Origin: CAUPWF01 sp964367685
Lineage (GTDB): Bacteria; Bacillota; Clostridia; Lachnospirales; Lachnospiraceae
Direction: 5' to 3'
Length of the DNA stretch: 64,000 bases
Assembly (NCBI GenBank): GCA_964367685.1
Contig: CAYIYM010000010.1
Span: 1-64,000, forward strand
In this document: one piece after another, positions 32,859-42,012 of the stretch
How positions within the stretch are numbered: position 1 is the first letter of the stretch
Layout: the number at the start of each line of letters is the position of its first letter
Position numbers and translations under genes: made by a program
The notes under the pieces: generated by a model
The model's input: the letters and a program-made list of their open reading frames with translations, nothing else
The model's database searches: none
Told to the model about the DNA's origin: nothing

Positions 32859-33878
32859 ATGGCGAATGAAGATAAAAAGAAAGCCCTAGAAGCGGCTATT
32901 TTAAAATTAGAAAAAGACTTTGGAAAAGGTACAGTGATGAAGTTGGGAGATCCAGCTGCACAAGTAGTTGTAGAAACAATTCCTACAGGATCACTTAGTT
33001 TAGATATTGCATTGGGATTAGGTGGAATACCAAGAGGTCGTGTTATTGAAATTTATGGTCCGGAATCAAGTGGTAAGACGACGATTGCATTACACGTGAT
33101 TGCAGAGGTGCAGAAGATGGGTGGCATTGCTGGATTTGTAGATGCAGAGCATGCGCTAGATCCTTCCTATGCGAAGAAGATCGGTGTGGACATTGATGAA
33201 TTATATATTTCACAACCAGATAGTGGAGATCAAGCATTAGAGATTACTGAAACCATGGTTCGTTCAGGTGCAATGGACATTGTTGTTGTTGACTCGGTTG
33301 CAGCCTTGGTTCCACGTCAAGAAATAGAAGGTGACATGGGAGATTCACATGTAGGATTGCAGGCTCGTCTAATGTCTCAGGCATTAAGAAAGTTAACACC
33401 AGTAATTAGTAAGTCAAATTGTGTTGTTATTTTTATCAATCAGTTACGTGAAAAGGTTGGAGTTATGTTTGGAAGTCCAGAGACTACAACAGGTGGACGT
33501 GCACTTAAATTCTACGCATCTGTTCGTATGGATGTTAGAAGAATAGAAACATTGAAGCAAAATGGTGAAATGGTTGGAAATAGAACTAGAATTAAGGTTG
33601 TTAAAAATAAAATTGCACCACCATTTAAAGAAGCTGAATTTGATATCATGTTTGGTAAAGGTGTTTCTCGAGAAGGAGATGTATTGGATCTTGCTACTGG
33701 GTTAGACTTGGTAAGTAAAAGTGGGGCATGGTATGCATATAATGGAGATAAAATTGGACAAGGTCGTGAGAATGCGAAGCAATACCTAGCGGAGCGTCCA
33801 GAGTTAGTGGATGAACTAGCTACAAAGATCAGAGAACATTATGGATTAGTTAAAGCTGATAAAGAAGAGGAAAAGTAA
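32859..33878 (+). CDS. recA: Recombinase A
   Basis: A 339-residue DNA strand-exchange ATPase and SOS co-protease. It has Walker A GPESSGKTT near residue 68, Walker B IVVVDSVAALVP near 140, MSQALRKLT, FINQLREKVGVMFGSPETTTGG (loop 2 region) near 193, and a normal acidic C terminus. LexA box and promoter lie upstream. The stop is immediately followed by the start of recX, whose product modulates RecA filaments. Confidence 0.98.
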   Translation: MANEDKKKALEAAILKLEKDFGKGTVMKLGDPAAQVVVETIPTGSLSLDIALGLGGIPRGRVIEIYGPESSGKTTIALHVIAEVQKMGGIAGFVDAEHALDPSYAKKIGVDIDELYISQPDSGDQALEITETMVRSGAMDIVVVDSVAALVPRQEIEGDMGDSHVGLQARLMSQALRKLTPVISKSNCVVIFINQLREKVGVMFGSPETTTGGRALKFYASVRMDVRRIETLKQNGEMVGNRTRIKVVKNKIAPPFKEAEFDIMFGKGVSREGDVLDLATGLDLVSKSGAWYAYNGDKIGQGRENAKQYLAERPELVDELATKIREHYGLVKADKEEEK

Positions 33879-34493
33879 ATGACGATAACCACCGTGCAGG
33901 AGGTGGCAAAGAATCGTTACAAAATTTATTTAGATGAACAGTTCGCTTTTGTATTGTACAAAGGCGAACTTTCTAAGTTTCATATAAAGGAAGAACGAGA
34001 GTTGTCACAAGAATCTTACGATAGAATTATAAATGAAGTAATAATACCACGAGCAAAAAAACGAGCCGTATTTATTTTACAAAAAGCAATACGGACAGAA
34101 CACCAATTGAGAATGAAATTACAGGAATCTTTGTATACGGAAACGATAGTTGAAATAGCGATTGATTATGTGACGAAGTTTGGTTATGTGAATGATAGTT
34201 ATTATGCAAAACAATTTGTGAGTGAAAAATGGAAGAAGAAAAGTAAAAAGGAAATTTATTTTGCTTTGATTCAAAAGGGGATAGACAAAGAACTTGCGAA
34301 TGAGATCCTTTTGGAGCTTTACGAAGAGGCGAGTGAAGAAGAGGCTATTCGTACAATTATTCGTAAGAAGAATTTCAATATCGCGGATAGTAATTCAAGT
34401 GAAAAACAGAAAATATATGCGCAATTGATGAGAAAAGGATTTAGTTATGAAAAAATTAGCAAAGTATTACAAGTATGTCAGTGGAATGCTTGA
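33879..34493 (+). CDS. recX: RecX regulatory protein
   Basis: A 204-residue, helix-rich and basic protein. RecX proteins consist of three-helix repeats and inhibit or remodel RecA filaments. Typical traits are RTEHQLRMKL and a segment like YVTKFGYVNDSYYAKQFV near residues 88-107, then KKSKKEIYFALIQKGIDKE. It begins directly at the base after the recA stop, so the two are translationally coupled and under the same SOS promoter. Confidence 0.9.
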   Translation: MTITTVQEVAKNRYKIYLDEQFAFVLYKGELSKFHIKEERELSQESYDRIINEVIIPRAKKRAVFILQKAIRTEHQLRMKLQESLYTETIVEIAIDYVTKFGYVNDSYYAKQFVSEKWKKKSKKEIYFALIQKGIDKELANEILLELYEEASEEEAIRTIIRKKNFNIADSNSSEKQKIYAQLMRKGFSYEKISKVLQVCQWNA

Positions 34494-34564
34494 CATTGTT
34501 GTGAAAACAGTATAGAATTTAAGTGTTGCTGTTAAGTGACAAAATTAAATAAGGAGGTGCTCCT

Positions 34565-36121
34565 GTGCTAGATGTCGTTATTGCAATTATTGCAGTAATT
34601 GTAACTCTTGTTGTGTCAGTTCCGGTGACTAGATCACTGACAATTTCAGCGTTAAAAAAGGATGCAGACTCAAAAATTGGGAATGCAGATATACAAGCTA
34701 GAAAATTGATCGATGATGCATTAAAGACTGCTGAGGCAAAGAAGAAGGAAGCTCTCTTGGAAGTAAAAGAAGAGTCAATTAAGACTAAGAACGAGCTCGA
34801 AAAAGAAACAAAAGAACGTAGAGCGGATTTACAACGCTATGAAAAAAGAGTGTTATCCAAGGAAGAGTCTCTTGAAAAGAAAGCAGATGCAATTGAGCAA
34901 AAAGAAATTAGTTGTGCTACAAAAGAAGAGCGCCTAAAAAAGCGTGAAGAAGAAATTGAGCAACTAAACAAAGAACGAGTACAGGAACTAGAAAGAATTT
35001 CAGGATTAACCTCTGAACAAGCAAAAGATTTTCTGTTAAAAACTGTTGAAGAAGATGTAAAACATGATACTGCAAAGTTAGTAAAAGAATTGACTAACAA
35101 TGCAAAAGAAGAAGCTGGAAAGAAAGCAAAAGAGTACGTTGTTACTGCCATCCAAAAATGTGCAGCTGACCACGTTGCGGAAACAACAATTTCCGTTGTT
35201 CACCTTCCAAGTGATGAAATGAAAGGTAGAATTATTGGGCGTGAAGGACGTAACATACGTACTTTAGAAACATTAACTGGTGTTGAATTAATTATTGATG
35301 ACACTCCAGAAGCAGTAGTTTTATCTGGATTTGATCCAATTAGAAGAGAAGTGGCACGAATTGCTTTAGAAAGATTAATTGTTGATGGTCGTATTCACCC
35401 TGCTAGAATTGAAGAAATGGTTGAAAAGGCTCAAAAAGATGTAGAAACTTTAATTCGTGAAGAAGGTGAGGCGGCAGCTCTTGAAGTTGGTGTACACGGA
35501 ATTCATCCAGAACTTATTCGTTTGTTAGGACGTATGAGATTTAGAACGAGTTATGGACAAAATGCATTAAAACATTCAATTGAAGTTGCACATTTATCAG
35601 GTTTGATTGCTGGTGAAGTTGGCTTAGATGTTAGAATGTCAAAACGTGCAGGTCTTTTACATGATATAGGTAAATCAATTGATCACGATATGGAAGGATC
35701 TCATATCGAAATCGGAGTTGATTTATGTAGAAAATATAAAGAATCAGCAATTGTTATTAACGCAGTTGAATCGCATCATGGTGATGTAGAACCTACATCA
35801 TTGATTTCATGCGTAGTACAAGCAGCAGACACTATCTCCGCAGCACGTCCAGGTGCACGTCGAGAGACATTAGAAACATACACAAACAGACTAAAACAGT
35901 TAGAAGATATCACAAACCAATTTAAAGGTGTTGATAAATCATTTGCTATTCAAGCAGGTCGAGAAGTTCGTATTATGGTAGTTCCAGAACAAATATCAGA
36001 CGATGATATGATACTCATGGCTAGAGAAATTTCGAAACAAATTGAATTTGAATTAGAATATCCAGGTCAGATCAAAGTTAATGTTATTCGCGAAAGCAGA
36101 GTAACAGATTATGCGAAATAA
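34565..36121 (+). CDS. rny: Ribonuclease Y
   Basis: A 518-residue membrane-anchored endoribonuclease that starts decay of many mRNAs in Firmicutes. Order: one N-terminal membrane segment (about 3-22), a long coiled coil (about 40-150), a KH RNA-binding domain (GRIIGREGRNIRTLE near residue 219), and an HD metal-phosphohydrolase domain (RAGLLHDIGKSID near 361, with SHHGDVEP). The start is GTG (34565), with AAGGAGG at an ideal distance. Confidence 0.97.
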   Translation: MLDVVIAIIAVIVTLVVSVPVTRSLTISALKKDADSKIGNADIQARKLIDDALKTAEAKKKEALLEVKEESIKTKNELEKETKERRADLQRYEKRVLSKEESLEKKADAIEQKEISCATKEERLKKREEEIEQLNKERVQELERISGLTSEQAKDFLLKTVEEDVKHDTAKLVKELTNNAKEEAGKKAKEYVVTAIQKCAADHVAETTISVVHLPSDEMKGRIIGREGRNIRTLETLTGVELIIDDTPEAVVLSGFDPIRREVARIALERLIVDGRIHPARIEEMVEKAQKDVETLIREEGEAAALEVGVHGIHPELIRLLGRMRFRTSYGQNALKHSIEVAHLSGLIAGEVGLDVRMSKRAGLLHDIGKSIDHDMEGSHIEIGVDLCRKYKESAIVINAVESHHGDVEPTSLISCVVQAADTISAARPGARRETLETYTNRLKQLEDITNQFKGVDKSFAIQAGREVRIMVVPEQISDDDMILMAREISKQIEFELEYPGQIKVNVIRESRVTDYAK

Positions 36122-36130
36122 ATAAGTTGG

Positions 36131-36161
36131 AAAACTCTTGTTCATACAAGAGTTTTCTTTT
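36131..36161 (+). terminator. rny terminator
   Basis: A perfect 11-bp stem AAAACTCTTGT / ACAAGAGTTTT with loop TCAT, followed by CTTTTG. Confidence 0.85.
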
Positions 36162-36207
36162 GTATAACGAGATAATATAAAGAATATAAATAAACGAGGT
36201 ATATATT

Positions 36208-36738
36208 ATGAAAGTAGTAAAAAGAGAGTTGAAATATCGAGGAATTACAATCCCCCTTTATGCAGATACAATAGAGTTACCGGATGGAAGCCAAACCACA
36301 TGGGATTATATTGACCATGTAGGTGCTGCTGCAGTCGTTCCTGTACTTGATGACGGCCGTATCTTAATGGTAAAACAATATAGAAATACTGTGGATCGAA
36401 TGACACTAGAAATTCCTGCAGGAAAGAAAGAGACAAAAGAAGAGTTGGGAGTTTCGTGTGCATCTCGTGAATTAGAGGAAGAAACTGGGTATAAAAGTGA
36501 AACATTACAATGGATTTTAAATATACGCTCACTAATAGCATTCACCAATGAATTAGTAGAAGTTTTTGTTGCCCTTGATTTAAAAAGTGGTGTACAAAAC
36601 CTAGATGAGGAAGAATTTATTCATGTTGAAGCATATGAATTTTCGACTCTTAGAGAAATGATTCTTGATGGTCGTATTGAGGATGGCAAAACAATAGCAG
36701 CACTGCTGGCATATGAATCGAAATATCTTAACTCTTAA
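36208..36738 (+). CDS. NUDIX hydrolase, ADP-ribose pyrophosphatase type
   Basis: A 176-residue NUDIX protein. The box runs from GKKETKEELG to ASRELEEETGY (about residues 72-95), with one residue more than the classical Gx5Ex7 spacing. An N-terminal extension with VVPVLDDGRILMVKQYRN and the downstream ELVEVFVALDL match ADP-ribose/NudF-type enzymes, which hydrolyse ADP-ribose to AMP and ribose phosphate. It has a clear ribosome site and sits before a decayed recombinase gene. Confidence 0.85.
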   Translation: MKVVKRELKYRGITIPLYADTIELPDGSQTTWDYIDHVGAAAVVPVLDDGRILMVKQYRNTVDRMTLEIPAGKKETKEELGVSCASRELEEETGYKSETLQWILNIRSLIAFTNELVEVFVALDLKSGVQNLDEEEFIHVEAYEFSTLREMILDGRIEDGKTIAALLAYESKYLNS

Positions 36739-36796
36739 TATAAGTGATAATGTCTAAATAGTTATTGAATAATTGTAAGATAAGGAGTGTAGTCAA

Positions 36797-37698
36797 ATGA
36801 AGAGAACGAGTCGTGAGTATTTGGATTATTTGAAAGAAAAAAAGAATATTTCCAAGAATACAGAATTATCTTATCGCGGTGATTTGGATAAAATGATTGA
36901 ATATTTTTATATACATCGAATCTTTGATTATGAGCTGATCAATGAAACTAATTTAAACTCTTATGTGTTATATCTTGAGCTCAAAGGATGTTCTAGTTCA
37001 ACAATTGCAAGAAATATAGCGGTAATGAAGGGGTATTTTGATTTNNNNNNNNNNNNNNNNNNNNNNNNNNNNNNNNNNNNNNNNNNNNNNNNNNNNNNNN
37101 NNNNNNNNNNNNNNNNNNNNNNNNNNNNNNNNNNNNNNNNNNNNGTTCTAGTTCAACAATTGCAAGAAATATAGCGGTAATGAAGGGGTATTTTGATTTT
37201 TTGTTTAAAAAACATTATTTAAAAGAATGTATTACAGATAGTATTCAAAAGCCAGTGATTGAGAAACGTCAAAAATCATATCTTAAAAAAGAGATGATAG
37301 ATAAATTATTGGAAGCAGCAAAAGGTGAAACACCAAAGGCTCAACGAGATGTTTGTATTATGCAGCTTATGTGTCAAGAGGGTATACAAGTAAGTGAGAT
37401 TATTGGAATAACATTACAAGATGTAGACTATGAAGTAGGGTTTATTCGAACATATGCCAGAAATAAAAATAAAATATATAGAATAAAGGATTCCACAATT
37501 CACTCTATAAAATCATATGTAGAGGAAGGAAGAAAACTTCTCGTTCTTAAGGAAGAAAGCTCTATATTATTTACAAATATGAAAGGTGAACAGCTGAGTA
37601 GACAAGGAATTTGGAAAATGGTGAAAACTTATGCCAAGGCTGTAGGAATAGAAGATATTAGTCCAGCAAAATTATCTGGATCGAATGAATGTAAATAG
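36797..37698 (+). pseudogene. Degenerate Xer-type tyrosine recombinase, split by an assembly gap
   Basis: If the 100 N and one 55-bp duplicate copy are removed, a continuous 248-residue frame results. It has an N-terminal SAM-like core-binding domain (residues 1-85, NISKNTELSYRGDLDKMIEY) and the start of a XerC/XerD catalytic domain. The family's first catalytic Arg (in a GLRVSE-like motif) is Gln here (EGIQVSEIIG). The protein stops at ISPAKLSGSNECK, where active enzymes read TPHxLRHS and continue to GHxxxxTTxxY. So the Arg, the His-x-x-Arg box and the nucleophilic Tyr are missing. The frame is otherwise open, which suggests recent decay or a retained DNA-binding role. Confidence 0.75.
36990..37199. 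other. Assembly gap: 100 N flanked by a 55-bp exact duplicate
   Basis: Bases 36990-37044 and 37145-37199 are identical and flank exactly 100 N (37045-37144). This is what a scaffolder leaves when two contigs overlap but are not merged. The true sequence is probably 155 bases shorter. Confidence 0.9.
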
Positions 37699-37700
37699 TC

Positions 37701-37773
37701 TTGACATAATTGAAGTTGAGTGCTATATTTATTTAATCCTAGTAAAGTGATAGGAATTGAAACAGTAGGAATT
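37701..37773 (+). promoter_or_regulatory. isc operon promoter with candidate IscR operator
   Basis: TTGACA (37701-37706), 17 bp and TATATT (37724-37729) form a good promoter. Just downstream, AATCCTA (37735-37741) and TAGGAATT (37751-37758) form an imperfect inverted repeat, and TAGGAATT recurs at 37766-37773. Binding of the Rrf2-family protein encoded next would block transcription. Confidence 0.6.
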
Positions 37774-37800
37774 AAAATAAATGATTGAGAAGGTGAAAAT

Positions 37801-38253
37801 ATGAAAATGTCTACAAAGGGTAGATATGGATTGCGAGCCTTAGTTGATTTGGCACAACATAGTGAAATTGAACCAGTTTCAATTACAAGTATTGCATCAA
37901 GACAAGGAATTTCTGAAAGATATTTGGAACAATTAATGTCAAAATTAAAAAAAGCAGAAATTATAACAAGTATACGTGGTGCAAATGGTGGATATGTTTT
38001 GGCTCAACCAGTAGATGAAATATCTGTAGGGCAAGCATTAAGAGCATTAGAAGGGAATATCGAACCAGTTGACTGTTCGGGTTTACATACAGAAAGTGGT
38101 TGTCAATCTGCAAATTGCTGTGTATCAAAGATGGTATGGCAAAAAATAAATGATAGTGTAAATCATGCTGTAGATGCAATTATGTTAGAAGAGTTAGTAA
38201 ATGAAAGTAAAAAAATCACAGGAAATAATACAGAACAAATAAAATGTGAATAG
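37801..38253 (+). CDS. iscR: Rrf2-family regulator, IscR-like
   Basis: A 150-residue winged-helix protein. The start MKMSTKGRYGLRALVDLA and the DNA-binding segment QGISERYLEQLMSKLKKAEII are typical of Rrf2/IscR. The cluster region CSGLHTESGCQSANCC (about residues 92-107) holds four Cys in IscR-like spacing, suitable for a [2Fe-2S] cluster. IscR links transcription of Fe-S assembly genes to cluster supply. It heads iscS-iscU-mnmA with short spacers. Confidence 0.88.
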   Translation: MKMSTKGRYGLRALVDLAQHSEIEPVSITSIASRQGISERYLEQLMSKLKKAEIITSIRGANGGYVLAQPVDEISVGQALRALEGNIEPVDCSGLHTESGCQSANCCVSKMVWQKINDSVNHAVDAIMLEELVNESKKITGNNTEQIKCE

Positions 38254-38264
38254 AGGAGGAAAAT

Positions 38265-39455
38265 ATGGATAAATTAATTTATTTGGATAATGCAGCAACT
38301 ACAAAAACAGCACCAGAAGTTGTAGAAGCAATGATTCCTTTTTTTAGTGAGGCTTACGGAAATCCATCTAGCGTATATGGATTTGCATCTAAAAGTAAAG
38401 AAGCGGTGATGAAGCAACGTGAGATTATAGGAGAATCACTAGGCGCAAAAACAAATGAAATCTACTTCACTGCTGGAGGAACAGAGGCAGATAACTGGGC
38501 TCTTATAGCAACAGCAGAAGCTTATAAGGGGAAGGGAAATCATATTATCACAACGAAGATAGAACACCATGCGATTTTACACTCAGGAGAATACTTAGAG
38601 AAACAAGGATATGAAGTTACTTATGTGGATGTAGATGAATATGGCAGAGTAAGTGTGGAAGATATAAAAGCCGCTATTAAGCCGACTACAATTTTAATTT
38701 CTGTGATGTTTGCGAATAATGAAATTGGAACAATTCAGCCAATCAAGGAAATCGGGGAACTTGCATCAAAAGAGAAAATTTTATTTCACACAGATGCTGT
38801 TCAAGCATATGGGCATGTGCCTATTAATGTAGATGAATATAAAATTGACATGTTAAGTGCAAGTGGTCATAAATTAAATGGACCGAAGGGAATTGGCTTC
38901 CTATATATTAGAACTGGTGTGAAAACACGATCATTTATACATGGTGGTGCACAGGAACGTAAACGCCGTGCAGGAACGGAAAATGTACCTGGCATCGTGG
39001 GATTTGGAACGGCTGTAAAGAGAGCATTTGATACATTAGAGGAACGCAAAGCTCGTGAGACAATGCTTAGAGATCATTTTATTCAAAAAGTATTAGAAGA
39101 GGTACCACATGCCAAGTTGAATGGTCATGCAACAGATAGATTACCAAACAATGCGAATATTGGCTTTGAATTTATTGAAGGGGAATCATTATTGATTAGC
39201 CTTGATTTTGTGGGTATATGTGCATCTAGTGGATCGGCTTGTACATCAGGATCGTTAGATCCATCCCATGTATTATTAGCTATCGGATTGCCACATGAGA
39301 AAGCACATGGTTCACTTCGTGTTTCTATTGGAGAAGAAACCACAAAGGAAGATTTGGATTATACAGCAGAGCAAATTAAGAAGATAGTAGAAAATCTTAG
39401 AAAAATGTCTCCTTTATACGAGGATTTTATCAAAAAACAAAATAAGAATAAATAA
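38265..39455 (+). CDS. iscS: Cysteine desulfurase
   Basis: A 396-residue PLP enzyme that takes sulfur from cysteine as a persulfide for Fe-S clusters and tRNA thiolation. It has LDNAATTKTAPEV at the start, IEHHAILH near residue 100, the PLP-binding Lys in SASGHKLNGPKG near 206, and the catalytic Cys loop SSGSACTSGSLDPSHVL near 322. The loop is of the long, flexible NifS/IscS (group I) type. It lies 11 bases after iscR and before the scaffold gene. Confidence 0.96.
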   Translation: MDKLIYLDNAATTKTAPEVVEAMIPFFSEAYGNPSSVYGFASKSKEAVMKQREIIGESLGAKTNEIYFTAGGTEADNWALIATAEAYKGKGNHIITTKIEHHAILHSGEYLEKQGYEVTYVDVDEYGRVSVEDIKAAIKPTTILISVMFANNEIGTIQPIKEIGELASKEKILFHTDAVQAYGHVPINVDEYKIDMLSASGHKLNGPKGIGFLYIRTGVKTRSFIHGGAQERKRRAGTENVPGIVGFGTAVKRAFDTLEERKARETMLRDHFIQKVLEEVPHAKLNGHATDRLPNNANIGFEFIEGESLLISLDFVGICASSGSACTSGSLDPSHVLLAIGLPHEKAHGSLRVSIGEETTKEDLDYTAEQIKKIVENLRKMSPLYEDFIKKQNKNK

Positions 39456-39473
39456 TTTGGAGGAAAAAGTAAC

Positions 39474-39914
39474 ATGTATACAGAGAAAGTAATGGATCAT
39501 TTTCAAAATCCACGAAATGTAGGAGAACTTGAAAATGCTAGTGGTGTAGGAACTGTTGGAAATGCAAAATGCGGAGATATTATGCGTATTTATCTGGATA
39601 TTGATGAAAATCAAGTGATTCGTGATTGCAAATTCAAAACATTTGGATGTGGAGCTGCTGTTGCTACTAGCAGTATGGCAACAGAACTTGTTATTGGAAA
39701 AACCATTAAAGAAGCCATGGAAGTAACAAATAAAACAGTTATGGAAGCACTTGATGGCTTACCACCTGTAAAAGTACATTGTTCATTGTTGGCAGAAGAA
39801 GCTATCCAAGCAGCACTTTGGGATTATACAGAGAAGAATGGCATTGTTATAGAAGGTTTAGTTAAACCAAAGAATGATATTCACGAAGAGGAAGAAGAAA
39901 CAGAAGAATATTAG
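39474..39914 (+). CDS. iscU: Fe-S cluster scaffold IscU/NifU-like protein
   Basis: A 146-residue scaffold with the three conserved cluster Cys: NAKCGDIMRIYLDID (near residue 35), FKTFGCGAAVATSSMATELV (near 60) and VKVHCSLLAEEAI (near 103). The length fits stand-alone U-type proteins, and the C terminus is acidic (EEEEETEEY). It is co-transcribed with the cysteine desulfurase and is expected to receive its sulfur. A distant relative of this fold is encoded at 55.9 kb. Confidence 0.95.
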   Translation: MYTEKVMDHFQNPRNVGELENASGVGTVGNAKCGDIMRIYLDIDENQVIRDCKFKTFGCGAAVATSSMATELVIGKTIKEAMEVTNKTVMEALDGLPPVKVHCSLLAEEAIQAALWDYTEKNGIVIEGLVKPKNDIHEEEEETEEY

Positions 39915-39944
39915 ATATAAATGCATGATAAGAGGAAGTGTACT

Positions 39945-41024
39945 ATGAGTAAAGGTAAAGTTGTAGTTGGAATGTCTGGAGGAGTAGATTCTTCGGTGGC
40001 AGCATATTTGTTACAGCAAGAAGGTTATGAGGTAATAGGTGTAACCATGCAGATATGGCAAGATGAGGGGCAAGAAGTACAAGAAGAACAAGGGGGTTGC
40101 TGTGGGTTAAGTGCAGTCGATGATGCAAGAAGAGTAGCAAATGATCTTGGAATTCCTTACTATGTTATGAATTTTAAAAATGAGTTCAAGGAAAGTGTAA
40201 TTGATTATTTTGTTGAAGAGTACAAGGAAGGGCGTACACCAAATCCTTGCATCGCCTGTAATCGTTATGTGAAATGGGAGTCCTTGTTGACAAGAAGCTT
40301 AGGGATTGGAGCTGATTATATCGCCACAGGTCACTATGCACAGATTGATCAGTTGCCAAATGGAAGATATGCAATTAAACATTCGGCTACTCCGGAAAAA
40401 GACCAAACATATGCCTTATATAATCTGACTCAGGAACAATTAAAGAAGACGATGATGCCGGTGGGACAGTTTACAAAGGATGAAATAAGAAAAATAGCGG
40501 AAGATATTTCATTACAAGTAGCTCACAAACCGGATAGTCAAGATATTTGCTTTGTTCCAGATGGAGATTATGCGACATTTATCGATGAACAGCTTGAAGA
40601 GCCGATACAACCAGGAGATTTTGTTACAGTAAATGGTGATGTGGTAGGAAAACACAAGGGAATCACCCATTATACAGTGGGACAAAGGCGAGGTTTAGGG
40701 CTTTCTTTAGGATATCCAACATTTGTAATAGAAATTAAACCGGATGAGAATCAAGTGGTGATTGGGACAAAAGAACAATCTATGAGCACAATAGTAAGAG
40801 CAAATCGCTTGAATTTTATGACGATCGAAGATATTGTGGAGCCGATTCGCATCTGGGCAAAGATAAGATATAATCATAAGGGTGATTGGTGTACAGTGGA
40901 AAAAGTAGGTGCAGATGAAATTCTGTGTACATTTGAACAACCACAAAGTGCGGTGACCCCAGGACAAGCAATTGTATTCTATGATGATGAATATGTTCTA
41001 GGTGGAGGAACAATTATAATATAG
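39945..41024 (+). CDS. mnmA: tRNA 2-thiouridylase
   Basis: A 359-residue enzyme that thiolates wobble U34 of tRNA for Lys, Glu and Gln with sulfur relayed from a desulfurase. The PP-loop GMSGGVDSSVAAYLL is at the N terminus. NPCIACNRYVKW (near 99) holds the first catalytic Cys, and KPDSQDICFVPDGDY (near 190) the second. ATG 39945 is chosen for its family-typical start and the upstream AGAGGAAG. Its place after iscS-iscU joins sulfur supply to tRNA modification. Confidence 0.95.
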   Translation: MSKGKVVVGMSGGVDSSVAAYLLQQEGYEVIGVTMQIWQDEGQEVQEEQGGCCGLSAVDDARRVANDLGIPYYVMNFKNEFKESVIDYFVEEYKEGRTPNPCIACNRYVKWESLLTRSLGIGADYIATGHYAQIDQLPNGRYAIKHSATPEKDQTYALYNLTQEQLKKTMMPVGQFTKDEIRKIAEDISLQVAHKPDSQDICFVPDGDYATFIDEQLEEPIQPGDFVTVNGDVVGKHKGITHYTVGQRRGLGLSLGYPTFVIEIKPDENQVVIGTKEQSMSTIVRANRLNFMTIEDIVEPIRIWAKIRYNHKGDWCTVEKVGADEILCTFEQPQSAVTPGQAIVFYDDEYVLGGGTIII

Positions 41025-41070
41025 AAAGAACTTAGTTGAAAACATCAACAGTATACGAGGAGGTATTAGT

Positions 41071-41874
41071 GTGAAATCTGATTTTCATTTACATACAGGA
41101 TATTCAGGAGATACTGACGTAGAACCAGAGCGAATGGTGCAAGGTGCAATTGAAAAAGGCCTAAAAGTAGTCTGTTTTACAGATCATCATGATGCTGACT
41201 ATACAGAAGATGCGGAATTATTTGAATTAAACACACCCCTATACATGGCGGGGATGCAAAAACTAAAGAAAAAATATGAAGATAAGATAGATATGCGTAT
41301 TGGTGTGGAAATTGGATTACAATCGCATTTAAATGAATACTACAAGGAGTATACAACTCAGTATCCCTTTGATTTTGTTATAGGTTCCTCTCATTTGGTT
41401 TGGGGAAGGGATCCCTATTATGGTCTTTGCTTAGAAGGAAAAGAAGATGTAGAGACTTATCGAAAAGGCTTTGAAGATTTACTTTTTTATGCAAAACACA
41501 TAGAAGCTTTCGATGTAATGGGGCATATGGATTATATTGTGCGCTATGGAAGGGAACGTGAGAAGCATTATAGTTACGAAGCCAATGCTGATATTATAGA
41601 TGAAGTGTTACGAACGTTGATTTATAAAGGAAAAGGAATAGAACTTAATACATCTGGTTTTAAATATAAACTAGGATTTCCACACCCTCACCCAACAATT
41701 GTCAAGCGATATAAAGAACTTGGAGGAGAAATTATTACGGTAGGGTCGGATGGACACTGTCCAGAGCATATAGCATATGATTTTGATAAGGTAACTGACA
41801 TTTTGAAAAGCTGTGGTTTTAAATATTACACAGAATTTAAGGAAAGAAAAGCGAATTTTTGTTTACTTCGTTAA
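41071..41874 (+). CDS. PHP-domain phosphatase, histidinol-phosphatase type
   Basis: A 267-residue PHP metallo-phosphoesterase. Metal-binding motifs are DFHLHTGYSGD at the start, FTDHHDAD near residue 36, EIGLQSH near 77, GSSHLVWG near 104, DVMGHMDYI near 148 and GSDGHCPEHIAYDF near 225. This is the HisJ/HisK type that removes phosphate from histidinol phosphate. No histidine genes are adjacent, so the substrate is inferred from the family. The start is GTG (41071), with CGAGGAGG upstream. Confidence 0.82.
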   Translation: MKSDFHLHTGYSGDTDVEPERMVQGAIEKGLKVVCFTDHHDADYTEDAELFELNTPLYMAGMQKLKKKYEDKIDMRIGVEIGLQSHLNEYYKEYTTQYPFDFVIGSSHLVWGRDPYYGLCLEGKEDVETYRKGFEDLLFYAKHIEAFDVMGHMDYIVRYGREREKHYSYEANADIIDEVLRTLIYKGKGIELNTSGFKYKLGFPHPHPTIVKRYKELGGEIITVGSDGHCPEHIAYDFDKVTDILKSCGFKYYTEFKERKANFCLLR

Positions 41875-41910
41875 AAATTCAACTAACAAAGGCGAAATTA
41901 AAAAAACAGC

Positions 41911-41939
41911 TTGTATAATTGCATTTTCTTTAGTACAAT
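41911..41939 (+). promoter_or_regulatory. gap promoter
   Basis: TTGTAT (41911-41916), a 17-bp spacer and TACAAT (41934-41939), about 75 bases before the gap start. This leaves a leader of roughly 65 bases. Confidence 0.6.
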
Positions 41940-42012
41940 AAAACTTGATTGAGGGAACTTAAATAAAGTTAACGAGACAAAATAATCTTAGAGAATTTTA
42001 GGAGGAATTAAC

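Noticed and set aside
36990..37199. A genuine 55-bp direct repeat or mobile-element target duplication
   Set aside because: The copies flank exactly 100 N and removing one restores the reading frame, so it is an assembly artefact.
36797..37698. Integrase of a mobile element
   Set aside because: No attachment site, cargo or other mobile genes nearby; composition like its neighbours; the protein lacks its catalytic residues.
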